64,000 nucleotides of DNA from Portunus trituberculatus (Eukaryota; Arthropoda; Malacostraca; Decapoda; Portunidae), in NCBI RefSeq assembly GCF_017591435.1, contig NC_059269.1, positions 3,866,129 to 3,930,128 on the forward strand. The letters are read 5' to 3'. The translations under genes and the position numbers were made by a program. Below, piece after piece: positions 39,698 to 63,385 of the stretch (position 1 is the stretch's first letter; each line of letters starts with the position of its first letter). The notes beneath the pieces are model-generated. The model saw only the letters and a list, made by a program, of their open reading frames with translations, was not told the origin of the DNA and made no database searches.

Positions 39698-42222
<2,525 letters not shown>

Positions 42223-42227
42223 GGTGT

Positions 42228-42262
<35 letters not shown>
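42223..42262. repeat. (GT)n array, tail of minus-strand SINE
   Basis: GT array with one TATG interruption. On the minus strand it is the (CA)n tail of the following SINE. Confidence 0.93.
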
Positions 42263-42266
<4 letters not shown>

Positions 42267-42568
42267 TTATGTTATATAGCCTATAGTGCCTTTAGGTGTA
42301 CTTGAGTATGGGAAGCGCTGTCCAACTTCCACCCATAGCGGCACAGGCAATTTTATTTATAGTGGTACCCATATTAGGGTTCATATCACCAGTCAAGCGC
42401 ATCTTTGATGTAAGGCAATACACCTCTACCTAGAACCTGGGTACCATGGTGACATGTAGGTAACTTTAAACCACTCGACAAATGAAATAGTGTCAAGACG
42501 GCAGGCACTTCGTAGGATTCGAACCTACGCATGGACGTCTGCCATATCCCACGCCTGCCACCTTATCC
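42263..42568 (-). mobile_element. tRNA-like SINE of a third type, bounded by (CA)n
   Basis: On the minus strand the head (about 42568-42495) has a perfect B-box and T-arm (GTAGG-TTCGAAT-CCTAC; plus-strand B-box 42515-42525). Seven-base complementary ends (plus 42500-42506 and 42553-42559) resemble an acceptor stem, but are offset by a few bases from the T-arm. The A-box is weak. A body of about 230 bp follows, with a poly-A stretch (aaaaaa) and then (CA)n. The upstream side is also (CA)n on this strand. The body is unlike the 11213 family. A single copy in this window makes the SINE call an inference from structure. Confidence 0.65.
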
Positions 42569-42570
42569 AA

Positions 42571-42574
42571 TGTG

Positions 42575-42645
<71 letters not shown>
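42571..42645. repeat. (GT)n microsatellite
   Basis: 75-bp GT array with CG near 42581, abutting the SINE head. Confidence 0.97.
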
Positions 42646-44120
<1,475 letters not shown>

Positions 44121-44439
44121 CCCTACATGTTGGATACACAGAACAAAAGAAATTATCTGACTGTTTGCATAATGTCGCTTTAAGGAAGGAGGGACAAAAA
44201 AATGTAGAGAAAATTAAGCGGCATCACCTGCTTTCTCCCGTCTTATTTAGTCCACTTGCAGAGAAGCATTTAATCTTTTTTCCATCACAGTGGGTTTGCA
44301 CCTGCGGGCAAGAGGAAAGACACGTGTCCCAACACTTGTGTTCATTAGGTAAACGTGCACAGGTGTTCGTATCCCGTAAGTGGACTTCGAGGCATGACCC
44401 CTTACGATAATTATTATACTGTACGCATGGTATATATAT

Positions 44440-44460
44440 GCACACGCACACGCACACGCG

Positions 44461-44499
<39 letters not shown>

Positions 44500-44504
44500 A
44501 CACG
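44440..44504. repeat. Degenerate (CA)n array
   Basis: CA array with several CG and ATAC/AAAC interruptions, adjacent to a tRNA-like segment. Confidence 0.9.
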
Positions 44505-44524
44505 GAGCACAAAACACAATCACA

Positions 44525-44600
44525 CACGATAGCCAGAGTCGAACTTCACTAACTGGACGGCCGACAATTGTACCGATACGCTGGACAAAATTACACAAGT
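44525..44600 (-). mobile_element. Possible degenerate tRNA-like SINE head
   Basis: Minus strand carries a B-box-like AGTTCGACTCTGG (plus about 44532-44544). The upstream GTATCGGTACAATTGTCGG resembles an A-box/D-arm. It lies beside the CA array at 44440-44504, as other SINEs here do. No second copy was found and the fold is incomplete. Confidence 0.3.
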
Positions 44601-45102
44601 ACACAAAGAGCGAATACACAGCCGCACGCACTATTACACACACAAAGGAGGGAGGGATAAAAAAAAAAAAGAACAGTGAGTGCAACGAAATTGTTTTATG
44701 AGTGACCAACCTCACGCTCCACAGCTCCGCCCGGCTGTGTCGAGGAAAGGCGACCATCAGATTGTGAGTATTTATTGATGAACCAAGCATGGGAGAACCT
44801 CGCACGCTGGAGATCCACCGGGCAGCGAACTATAGATGAAAACCTGAAACCCGTGGGAGGGCCGAACACCGTGCCAAAAAGGTGCCATGCAAGAAAACTG
44901 TACCAAAAACAGACAAATCAAAACAGGAACAGTACCTAGGGGAGGAAAAGCAATGACACAAGCTTACCAGGGAAAAGGGAATGAAGGAGGGAGTCAGGCA
45001 GGGTGTGGGAAGCTGGTTAGGTCACTGTACCATAAGTGAAGCACGTAAGACGGCATTACATGATGCAGGAGAGCATTGTGCCAGGGGTCAATGAGTGAGG
45101 CT
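44601..45102. other. Unique sequence, no gene seen
   Basis: No supported feature. A 12-A run lies at about 44660. Confidence 0.55.
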
Positions 45103-45104
45103 GG

Positions 45105-45140
<36 letters not shown>

Positions 45141-45183
45141 CGAGCAGGAAGGCGAGCAGGAAGGCAGGCTAAGGCAGGCAGAG
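45103..45183. repeat. (CAGG)n tetranucleotide array
   Basis: Pure to about 45140, then GCAGGAAGG and GAGCAGGAA variants to about 45183. Minus-strand Cys-Leu-Pro-Ala frames are artefacts. Confidence 0.93.
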
Positions 45184-45872
<689 letters not shown>

Positions 45873-46157
45873 AAAATTTAGATTGGGAGAATGAAGAAAA
45901 AATGTACTGCGCTACTTTACCTGTCAGAGCGTGCTAAGGTGTATTGTTTTAAGTATTGCATTGTGTTCGATCACGTGTTCGATGAAAGGGATCTGTTTGA
46001 GTATATACTGTTTTGCTGCATTGTGGTGGTGTGATTACTGTTGGTGGTGCAGGGTGTGTTGCTGTGGTTAAGTTGCGTCACTGTGTTATGAGTTATTTCT
46101 CTCCATTAGTTTGAGTTCTGTGCGGGAAAGATAAATGTATATTAAATTTTGATGATT

Positions 46158-46282
<125 letters not shown>

Positions 46283-46498
46283 TTCTTTTGCAATGTGGCG
46301 TTTAAATAAAATTAAAATCGTGTTATTTTACTTTACATGGTAGAATAAATGTTTTTCATAATATTCACGTACTTACTAAAAAAAATCAACAAAGATATTA
46401 TTCCGATAAGAAGTACGTGATATTCGTCTTTTTCTGGTCTTTTGTTGTCATCTTCACAATGTTTCTTTTTCTTTCAAATTCCCTGTCTTTTACTTACT

Positions 46499-46600
<102 letters not shown>

Positions 46601-46666
46601 CCTAAACAGTTCATAATTCAATGCGTTACTATTTTCCTTAATTCAATGCGTTATCTTCAAGTTGTC

Positions 46667-50660
<3,994 letters not shown>

Positions 50661-51942
50661 CTCCTTCAACTCTTATACCATCTCCCTTTCCTTCTTGCTG
50701 GAAGTTTGCTCACATTCAGCCTTTTACCGTTCTTATCCTAAAAACTACTTTTCTATTGCTTCAATTTCTTGCCTATCAAAAAAGTATCTATCCTCAACAG
50801 GAAGATTCTTAAAGATGTCACTTCACAATCTTCCATCTGATCGAGTGGTGATCTTTTGGTTTTCCTTAATTAATCTTGTTCACCAAATTCTAGTGAATCA
50901 TTTGCTGTTGCTTAAGACATACCAAAGGCTTCCGAGAGTCTAGAAAAAAAAAAGATCTTCAAAGGACCCTCCTACGACGTATATCCTCTCTGCAACTTTA
51001 TTTAATTTTTCTTTGTGGTAAACTGCTGCTGTTCTTATCCTAGATCTATTATGTGGTGGTGGTCTGGCTTTTATCCTGTCACCCCACTCTCTTCCTATTA
51101 TTCATCGAAGATCTTTTAAGTTAAACATTTTCTTATCCACCCTAAACTTTTCCACGTTTTTTCATTGACGATCAACTCTGCAAAAACTAAACAGGTCACG
51201 CAGGAAAGCCAAAGCAAACTTAATATTTATTATTCAATGGCCCAGCAATGCCCCAGGAACTCAATTCCTATCAGTTCGACACAATCAAGTCAAGTATTTC
51301 CTTGTTTTGAATGACACTTCTGCCTCCATCTTCTACGCTGAACATCATCGGTCTTTCCTTTACTTATATAATATGAGGTTGAAACTTCGTTTCATCTCTA
51401 GGAAAAAAAAGAACTTCCATGAAATTAGGTGTTTTGAGTCGTCTGCAATAGTTTTTCTCACCTCTCCTCCTCCACAACTGCTATTTCTGTACAGGGGAGC
51501 TTATCCGTCCATGTATAGAGTATGTGTCAAATGTTTAAGGTGGAAAGAGGGGCGGTTTCACTCGAAGTATTATTTTTAGACGGGATTTAATAAAAAGTTC
51601 TTCGTCTCATCAACTCCTCTTATGACTGCCTCAGTCTCATTCTCACTGTCGCATTGTTTTATCTTCCGTTACTTTCATACCTACTGTTCTTCTGATCTTA
51701 CTTACTGCGTGCATCTCCTCCTACTGCTGCTTCACACTGAACTTTCTTCTTTTATCATATCCTTTTTCTGTCCATCTCTTTAATGCTGTTCTCAATCATT
51801 CATCTTTTTTTAGTAGACTCTGGAGCTCCCTGCCTGCTTTTTTTATTTTCACCTTCCTATGACTTGAGTTCATTTCAGAGGTAGATTTCTCGAGTTTCAT
51901 GAGATTTATCCCTATATATGGCCGATTCTTTTGACCCTGTTG
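50661..51942 (+). pseudogene. Degenerate LINE reverse transcriptase
   Basis: The coding part of the decayed LINE, from fingers/palm (FPSCWK block) through the catalytic palm (TLFLLFIEDLL, then a frameshifted DD motif) to the C-terminal WxSLP tail and stop. Homology shifts between all three frames, with repeated in-frame stops. Only local open pieces (50695-50943, 51307-51579) remain, and neither is a gene of its own. The role of an intact family member would be target-primed reverse transcription of its own RNA. Assignment is by recognised family motifs, not a database search. Confidence 0.78.
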
Positions 51943-52108
51943 GGGGACTAGCATCTCGGTGAGTTTTTTTTCAGTTAATATTTATGACCCTTGCTTGCCC
52001 TGTTTGCCTTTTAAACAAAAAAATATTAGTCCCAAGCACTTTAGTGGCGTCTTTTTAGTTAATATTTGTTGCCTTTGTCCGGTTCCCCACCTAAGCAAAA
52101 AAATATTA
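50661..52108 (+). mobile_element. Decayed LINE (jockey/CR1-like), family A copy 2
   Basis: A much longer copy of the family A element, carrying many frameshifts and stops. Readable pieces occur in the expected order: FPSCWKFAHIQP (from 50688), ISCLSK, NRKILKDVTSQS, ESFAVA-x-DI-x-KA, PTLFLLFIEDLLS (51077-51121), a DD remnant (GACGAT at 51167-51172) followed by a STL-like word, STLQKLNRSRRKAKANL, TQFLSV-RHN, LLFLYRGAYPSMYRV, and RLWSSLPAFF (from 51815). The 3-prime UTR ends twice (see findings). It is broken in all frames and inactive. The first part of the element is missing. Confidence 0.8.
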
Positions 52109-52212
52109 AAGAATAATTTTTAGTTTATTATATGAAAGACAAAATAAGAATATTGAACAATCTATAAGAGAGTAAGTATATTGCGTTAGGTAGAGACTGA
52201 TAGATAGGTCTC

Positions 52213-52386
52213 GTTTCTTTTTTATTACTAATACCAAGTGGTCTTTTTACGGGAATTTATGGGCGAAGGGAGGTACCTTTTTGTGTTACCTCCTATCTCA
52301 AACCCCGAGTAAGGAAGCCCAATTCGAACCCGTTCGCTTGGAGACCCCTCGGACCCCAAAGCACGCATGGTTCCACTGTACCACGG
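52213..52386 (-). mobile_element. tRNA-derived SINE with A-rich tail, copy 2 (internally deleted)
   Basis: Minus-strand relative of the SINE at 9105-9319. It shares the head (ccatgcgtgctttggggtcc, ggggtctccaagcg), B-box GGTTCGAATT, and the distal body (gagataggaggtaac, cataaattcccgt). Segments of roughly 25-30 bp just after the B-box and in the middle of the body are missing, including the 3-prime acceptor strand. It is older and more diverged than copy 1. It lies about 100 bp past the decayed LINE in the opposite orientation. Confidence 0.82.
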
Positions 52387-54145
52387 GATGTTTAAATACA
52401 GCATCTTGTTGAGATGATAGGAGGAGAACTATTTTTAAAAATTGCCTTAGTTTCCAAGAATCTACATTTTCATGGATGGTGACACTAACAATTAACCTGT
52501 ATTCTCTCTCAATAGTGTGATGATGGAAGAATTATATCACCAGTCAGTCTTCCGAATTGGACTAGCATCACCAATGGAGAAAGTTGGTCTCCAGTGGCTG
52601 AGGAAACTGGTGTGATCAGCTTCCCAAGTTCCGTGCACCACTGAAGATGGGACAAAAGTGCTCGCCTCGGACTGGATTTTGATTGTTTTTCCTGTACCAA
52701 TTAGACGGACAATATCTCACCTCACTGCGACTAGAGAAAGCAAGTTGAGGCCCCCACCTCACTAAGACGGCAGAAAGTGGCCCCGTAATGGCCTAAAAAA
52801 TTGTATTTAGAGTAAGCCAAAAAAAAAAAATACTTGAAAAACGTGACAAAACTTTTTTTTATTTTTACATATTGGTTACCCTACTACAGAATCTCCGGAG
52901 AGTCTATGGAGTATTTTCGACTTTCGTACAGTTTTTTTTTTACGCCATTTGGGGGGCCCTTCGGTGTCGTCTCATTAGGGGAGGGGAAGTTGATGCTGCG
53001 TGTAATTTGTACAGGGAATATAAGGAAGACAGCACAGAAAGAAGGCGAGGTTGGTGCCTGCACTGACCCAAGGATTTTTCTACTTCTGTAGCTGTAACTT
53101 AGAGTAGTTATATTAATATTATACACTTAAAATGATAATGACTATACACAATGATACGTCCCATACATCATTCAAAAGAAAGTAACATAGTAATCATGAT
53201 GGTAGTATATATCACTAATAGTTTTGCTATAATGTACCAACAACTAGCAAGCATATTTGAAACTTTAGAAGTAGGGCTAACACTTCAGAAAAAAAAATTA
53301 TATTAATTCCTTAGTATATTATATACTTTGTTACTCTCCTTGATCCGTCTGTCCTAAGACGTGTCACTAATTCCTTAGTATTTATATTTTTGTTCCTCTC
53401 CTTGATCCGTCTGTCCTAAGGCGTATCACTATCGCCACTATCATCAGACATTGCTGGATGTGGCATAAACATATAAATCGGTTGTATCTAACGTCTAATA
53501 AACTTATTACAAGAAAAATATATTTAAATTATTATTAACATTTGGTATTACAGACTGGCTGATTTAATACGATTCATGACAAACTGAAAGTTTGTCTGTT
53601 CTCTTATATATTTAAGAATAACTTAACCGACTAGACAACCATATTTTGAAACACTACTGCCTCCTTATACGGAATGTACTGATCCTGTAGCTGGTCGGGC
53701 ACCAGTGACTCCATTGCAATCTCTTTCAAGAAAAATATTCAAATTCATCAAAAAGTAAAACGAGCGTCAGGTCTTCTGTTGATAATTAAGTTTAATAATG
53801 AACTTTAATTCTTTTAAATGAGTTAGTTACTTTAAAACAGATACAATTAAAATAAATATCCGTCCTGTTTATATTATATTTCAAGAAATCCGCGCTGGAT
53901 AATATTTCATATTGGGCAAGTTTGATAATCATATAAGAGAAATGAGTAACCAGTGGAAACAAACAAGGATTAATGCAAATTAGAAATAAATGAGGTAAAT
54001 AAAAAATCTAGATTTAAAAATCGATCTAAACAAGTAATTAAAATAATAAATTGATTTAATTTATCTATCTACTTATCTTAAATAAATATCATAATTATAT
54101 TTTTCAAAGAAAATCCACCTCACGCAGAGCCAGAAGGAGAGAGAC
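52387..54145. other. AT-rich sequence, no gene seen
   Basis: Contains the 64-bp tandem duplication at 53305-53430. Short frames at 52509-52700 and 52834-53126 lack motifs. Confidence 0.55.
53305..53430 (+). repeat. Two-copy tandem repeat, unit 62-64 bp
   Basis: Unit 1 (53305-53368) and unit 2 (53369-53430) both run from aattccttagtat through ctctccttgatccgtctg and tcctaag-x-cgt-x-tcact. They differ by a few substitutions and a 2-bp length difference. Confidence 0.85.
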
Positions 54146-54736
54146 ATGATAGCTTTTAGCGGACAAAAGAAAACTTACATAGATTGTTATGCATTTTCTT
54201 TCCTAGTTTCCGTCCGTGAAGAATGTTTTATCGAGCTGTCTAACAAGGATGTCCCTCAGACCTCTTTGCAAACATATTTTAATTACTTGCGTCTGTTAGG
54301 AGTCGTCGTTGCGAAAAATTACAAGGACATGTGGTTGAGTATGTTAGAATTGCTTGCTATTCTTATAAGCGTCGTGTTTTTTTTCCTTCTCGCATCGAAT
54401 CAATTACTAGCTGTTCTGAGCTTTTTTCCTGTGTATCATTGGCCCATTATTGCCATCGAAGCGTCTACTTTTTTGGTTCAAACACTATTTTCTGCTGTTC
54501 TGCAACTCTTCCCTGGAGGGTGGAGAGAAACCTGCCGTGGGCTAAGACAGTTACACTTTAGTATATTAAATTATATTGGAGAAAGCTTTTTTTTTTTGTT
54601 GCCACTTCTTATAAGAAACGTTCTTCTGTGCATTTTAATATTTCATAAAGGGTCTGGTATATTTCATACATTCAGTAAAAATACCCAATGGAAAAAAGGT
54701 TGTCTACTAAGTGTTAATATGCAAACGCTTTCTTAA
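54146..54736 (+). CDS. Unrecognised 196-codon ORF, possible but unlikely gene
   Basis: The longest frame in the window that is not built on simple repeats or a LINE. It starts MIAFSGQKKTYIDC and ends MQTLS. Two hydrophobic stretches (LELLAILISVVFFFLLA, about residues 67-83, and FFFLLPLLIRNVLLCILIF, about 148-166) could span a membrane. Phe/Leu runs coincide with T-homopolymers (54369-54378, 54588-54597), which is typical of chance frames in T-rich DNA. A 76-codon frame overlaps in another phase (54331-54561). No family is recognised and there is no splice framework or GC3 bias. It may be relic coding DNA or pure chance. Confidence 0.15.
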   Translation: MIAFSGQKKTYIDCYAFSFLVSVREECFIELSNKDVPQTSLQTYFNYLRLLGVVVAKNYKDMWLSMLELLAILISVVFFFLLASNQLLAVLSFFPVYHWPIIAIEASTFLVQTLFSAVLQLFPGGWRETCRGLRQLHFSILNYIGESFFFLLPLLIRNVLLCILIFHKGSGIFHTFSKNTQWKKGCLLSVNMQTLS

Positions 54737-57440
<2,704 letters not shown>

Positions 57441-57530
57441 GTGTACCATGACGAAGGCAGTAAGGGAGCAGGAGAGGCAGAGAGGAGTTCAGCACACGCC
57501 TCGGGGTCGCGCTGGGCGAGTACATCAGAC

Positions 57531-57560
57531 AGGTTGTAGATGCCCAGGTTGTAGATGCCC
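57531..57560 (+). repeat. Exact 15-bp tandem duplication
   Basis: aggttgtagatgccc occurs twice head to tail (57531-57545, 57546-57560). Confidence 0.9.
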
Positions 57561-60500
57561 CTAAGGTTAATTTTTCTGACGGAATTTTAGTTCGACAATT
57601 ACTTCATTACTATAAAGGCAAAGAAGAATGTTTCGTGTCGTGCTAAATGAGTCTTTGAACGTAACCTGTGAATTTAATAAATACACGTCCAACCATTAAG
57701 TCTCATTGGTAATACTGAATGAATAATAATAATAATTACTTGATGTTTAGATGCAACTGCATTCATATATAATCACTGATCGATGTCAGTGATACGTGCA
57801 GCCCAATGATAATGTTAAGAATGGCATTGTAAATACACTTTCCAGTCCTGCCCACCCTGCTTTATGCACACTGTTGAAATTATAACTACCAATCGATGTC
57901 ACTCGCCTCGCCACAAATATGCCGATGGTTGAAGGGATAAGACCACTGATCCCGGTAGTAACGAGGAGTGGTTGGCAGCTCGGTCTCTGTGCCGGCGGGA
58001 GGAGGCAGAAAGTAGTAGGATTTCAAATATCGCGCCTCAATAGATACTCTTCAACGCCATTTACTAAAGAAAAAAAAATAATACTAGTTTTCTCAAAATC
58101 CGCCTCTCATTTTCCTTTCCTAAACCTTGAGAAAGCCCGTCATTTCTTAACCTCACTCAAACGATGTTACCAAGACCTCAGCAGTTACCTTTTAGCATTG
58201 GGGGGAGGGGAAGTGTTACCACTTAAGACTCTACCTAAGGATCATTAGTCTAACATTAGGCAATAATCATGAAGAAATATAAGCGATTTTCCCTGGATAA
58301 TTTATACTACCTAAAATTGTTGATATATACGATGGGGTCGTAAGTTTATCTCAAATGACGGAACAATGCCTATCAAAATGAGATCTGCATTCATTTATTA
58401 TTAACCTCTAACCCTCATCGTTCAGCAGTGCAGGACATTGATAAATACTCGCCATGAAATCATATTATACAGTCTTCCCAGTCATTATCATTCATTGTAT
58501 AGTCAATTCCAGCTTCATTATATTCGCTTTTCATCTCCTCTCCTCACCTTACGTATTGCTCCTGATAATGTTACCTCTTCTACCAAGTACACAAGAAGAC
58601 ATGTTCGTAAAGTAGCGATAAAAAGATCACTGTTTTCATCACTTTCTGGACTTAACTTTGTTTTCATCACTTTCTGCACTTTTCTTGACAGGCAAACGAC
58701 CACTATTCTCATCAACAATACACTAATAAATGCCTCCATTGATCTTTCATACCAATATTTGAACACAATTTCATCATGACAAATATCAATGAAAAATGCT
58801 TACCATCGTCAAGAAAACACGTACTTTCCTTGATTTGGAGAGAAGAAGGAAGAGATTCTTGCGATACCGGTAGCACTCCTGTTAATAAGTGGTGGTGGTA
58901 AGGAGGAACGCCGTAGACGGTAAAGGTTGGATCTTCACTACTTCATTGTTTCACTATTTCGAAATCACTGCCTTGTATCGTTTTAATTTTTCAGTTACCT
59001 TTATCAATTTTTCCTTATCTAAGCAACTAAAATCCATCTCAAGTTGTCACCATGTGGGAGATAGGGAAAAAATTCTGAGATGGTGATAAGAAACATGGTT
59101 TCACTCTCTTCGTTGTCATATTTATGACAGATTAACAGGTTTCGAGACTAACAGCTGGTTCACATCAAATTACAACTTTTTCCTCACAGATATTCATTAA
59201 ATATAGAAAAATAAAGCAACGGATATCGAGTTCCGTGGTTATAATGTAAACTGCTTTGGTATTGAAACTCATGAATCAGCAAACTGTAAGCTAAGCACGA
59301 AAATTGCACCTAAGTTTCACTTTTCTGGTAAGTGGGAGGATTTCTTTTCATTTCTATCCTCCTCGCTCTTGTTCGTTATGATACGCAGCAGTTCCAAGCG
59401 CCTGGTCACGTGATTGGGAGCTTCCTTGGAGCTTCCTCTGAGATACTGCAGTAACTGTTATGTATTAATTAGTGAGGCCTGTGTTTAGCGTGCTGCCACC
59501 TAAGACATCCAATATCTGCTTAAAAGAAAAAGGGAAGGTTATCCTAATTGAAGTCACCGAGGCGTAAACTTCCGAACCACTAATTCCTGTGTTCAAATGC
59601 TGCCACGATTAGCTTCGTATAAATTGAAGTGTGCTCTGCTCCTGATAGGCTTCCAGAAAGCATTGCGAACATCATCCGTTTTTCCTATCGTTCAAAGTTA
59701 TGAATGCTATCAATTTCAGATGATTTTTATAACGCGGAAGGAAGAAATGGGAGCAGTGAACGTACCGATATTTCGCTCACTTCAAACACTCTGGTGTAAT
59801 ACAGGTAATGCACACTAGATCGTATGTATGTATTACCTGTCTCTGATTGCATAGTACTAGCACGGTAAACACTGCAGATAGTTGAAGATACATATATACG
59901 TACTGTTTGGCGTAATGGAAGCAACGTAAGGAGTAAGAGTACTTGCCAGATTGTGCTTAAATAATTGACTCAGATGGTATGACCTGAAACTAAGAGCAAG
60001 TACTTGAACATTGATATTTGAAAACAGGTTTGCGGTTTAAAATGACAGACCGAGATCGAGGTTCAATACGTCTCGTTCAGAAGAAAGATTTTTTTTGTTT
60101 TACTTTGTGTTTTACTTGTATTACTGTAACGTCAAGACCATACCGTTACATTGTGTGTGTGTTTTTTTTACCTACATAATGTATTTTGCGTCACTTATTT
60201 CTGCCATCCATAGCTTAGTAAATCCTGATCGATCATACTTTTTTTCCGAGCAGATATTTCTACTATCTTACCTGGTTGTCTTCCTACTTTATCACTTTTA
60301 TGGCTCTCCATGATCTTATTCAACGATCTCACCCTCACGTCCCTCCATCATGAGCAGGAACAACACTGTCAGTCTTTTCCTTCACCCTTTGCTCCTCTCC
60401 AGTTGTTACAGCTCCTTAAATCAATCACTCAACTTTCACCCTCCGCCACATATCATTATTCTCTCCCCACAACCTGTGGGTGCGGAGGAGGGACTCGCAC

Positions 60501-61828
60501 TCCAGCTCGTCATCCCCACAAGGCTTTTTCCACCTCTTTCCCTACGTACACCTAGTGATCAGTTGGTGACCTTTGTGCAGGGGCGCGCCGCGGGCAGCCA
60601 CAGCCCCTGCCTCAGGCGCTCCCAACGCGTTCCTAATTCCGTTACATTATCGCCTAATGAAGTGGTTAGTGGCGGCCTGTGGTTTTCCCCTGCACTCCCT
60701 TGTGGGTTTACCGCTTAGCCCCGTGTTTCTGTGGTGCTGAGAGCGACGTGAGTCTTGTTTTCTGCGACGCGTGTTGGTTTCAGTATCGTCTTGCTCTTGG
60801 TGTGTTTTTTCTACTAAAGTCACGATTATATTTTTTGTTCTATTAAATTGTTCTCATATTATGAAGAAGAAAATATTTATTTGTGGAAAACTCAGCTGCA
60901 TAACTGACAATATAGGTCACTAACAAAACCCCCAAAAACATTAGTGATTGCTCAAGTTTACGTGTTACTTGTATTGTGTGTGTGTTGATACAATCCTTTT
61001 AGCAGAAATGACCTGTTGTCTGCTGTAATGTAATGTTAGGGAGAGAGCTTTGTGACGTGAATAGCTCTTTCCCCACAGCTTTCCTGTGGCAAATTGAGAC
61101 ATCAGGAAGGCAGGCCTTCTTTTCTTTGCTCCTCCTCCCTCAGAGCGGTGTGCACGAAGAGGAGGCACAGTAGTCCTATCATCTTATGGCGTCTCATAAT
61201 TTATAGCTACAAGACATCTCTTCATCCCTCACTCCTCGACGAGAAGCTCCATGCAAGGTTTTTTCTAAAGGCTTTAATTGTTTTCTCAACGGGGAACTTT
61301 CACTCTCATTTCGCTCTCTTTTGCGGTTCGTTTTATGTATGTTTCCTTACGGACTGTTTTCCACAGGTACATTAATACACAGGTGGATATTCAGAGAGCA
61401 TACATTAAGATTCAATCACTACAGAAAGAGTTGTGTCAGATTACAGTCTCCTTCTGATTCCCACGTACAACATGAGACGCAGTGATTGTGTTGTACGTAC
61501 GTAAGTTTTATACATGGACTGCCTTTTGTGTTGTTCGTATGTTGTTGTTAATCTGTAATGCAAACAAACCAGGATGGAAATACTACTAAGAGGCATGACA
61601 TATATCAAAGTCTATAAGCAGTTTTTCTTTACCTATTTTCTTATTCACTATGCAGCGTTTCCCATCAGGAGCATTAGTGTTCTGCGTCATTCTCTTTAGA
61701 GGTAAGGCTGGATAATCTACAACTCGTGTTTCCGTGTGTTTTCTTAGCATAACTTTGCAATATCCATTATCCACTAAACCCAAAAAGTTTTCTAGCGCGC
61801 CAGACATATCCGGGAAGGTCGAGTGCCC

Positions 61829-61831
<3 letters not shown>
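57561..61831. other. Unique sequence, no gene seen
   Basis: Microsatellite-poor. The word gttttcatcactttctg-x-actt is repeated at about 58634-58680. Frames of 109 (57919-58248), 113 (58438-58779) and 122 codons (60350-60718) are not recognisable. A GC-rich patch lies at 60580-60640. No RNA gene was found. Confidence 0.5.

Positions 61832-61882
<51 letters not shown>
61832..61882. repeat. (GT)n microsatellite
   Basis: Perfect 51-bp array. Confidence 0.97.
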
Positions 61883-61884
<2 letters not shown>

Positions 61885-61942
61885 ACCTAGTTGTATTTTA
61901 CAGGATTCGAGTGGGGCTCATAGTGTTCTGTCTCCATGTCTC

Positions 61943-61943
<1 letters not shown>
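61883..61943. mobile_element. Short GT-bounded repeat fragment (tentative)
   Basis: About 60 bp starting tttacctagttgtatttta and running through ggggctcatagtgttctg to ctccatgtctc, with GT arrays on both sides. From memory, similar tttacctagttgta segments next to GT arrays are common in decapod sequences, which suggests a dispersed microsatellite-associated element. Only one copy lies here. Confidence 0.4.

Positions 61944-62005
<62 letters not shown>
61944..62005. repeat. (GT)n microsatellite
   Basis: Perfect 62-bp array. Confidence 0.97.
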
Positions 62006-62006
<1 letters not shown>

Positions 62007-62052
62007 ATGTTTCGTGTGATAATCTACTTCTCAAATCTTGTGTATCTACGCG

Positions 62053-63121
<1,069 letters not shown>

Positions 63122-63157
<36 letters not shown>
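63122..63157. repeat. (CA)n microsatellite
   Basis: 36-bp array. Confidence 0.96.
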
Positions 63158-63158
<1 letters not shown>

Positions 63159-63254
63159 CACAGCATCCGTGTACTAATACCGCAAGAAGCCGATGCCCTC
63201 AACTCATGTCAAATTGTTCCTCTGCATGTACTTCTTTCTGTTTTTCTTCTCCTT

Positions 63255-63385
63255 TCTCCTCCTCCTCCTCCTCCTCCTCCTCCTCCTCCTCCTCCTCCTC
63301 CTCCTCCTCCTCCTCCTCCTCCTCCTCCTCCTCCTCCTCCTCCTCCTCCTCCTTATTCTTCTCCTCCTCCTTCTCCTCCTGCTCT
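63255..63385. repeat. (CCT)n microsatellite
   Basis: Pure CCT to about 63352, then CTT/CTC/CTG triplets. Poly-Ser, poly-Leu and poly-Arg frames are artefacts. Confidence 0.96.
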
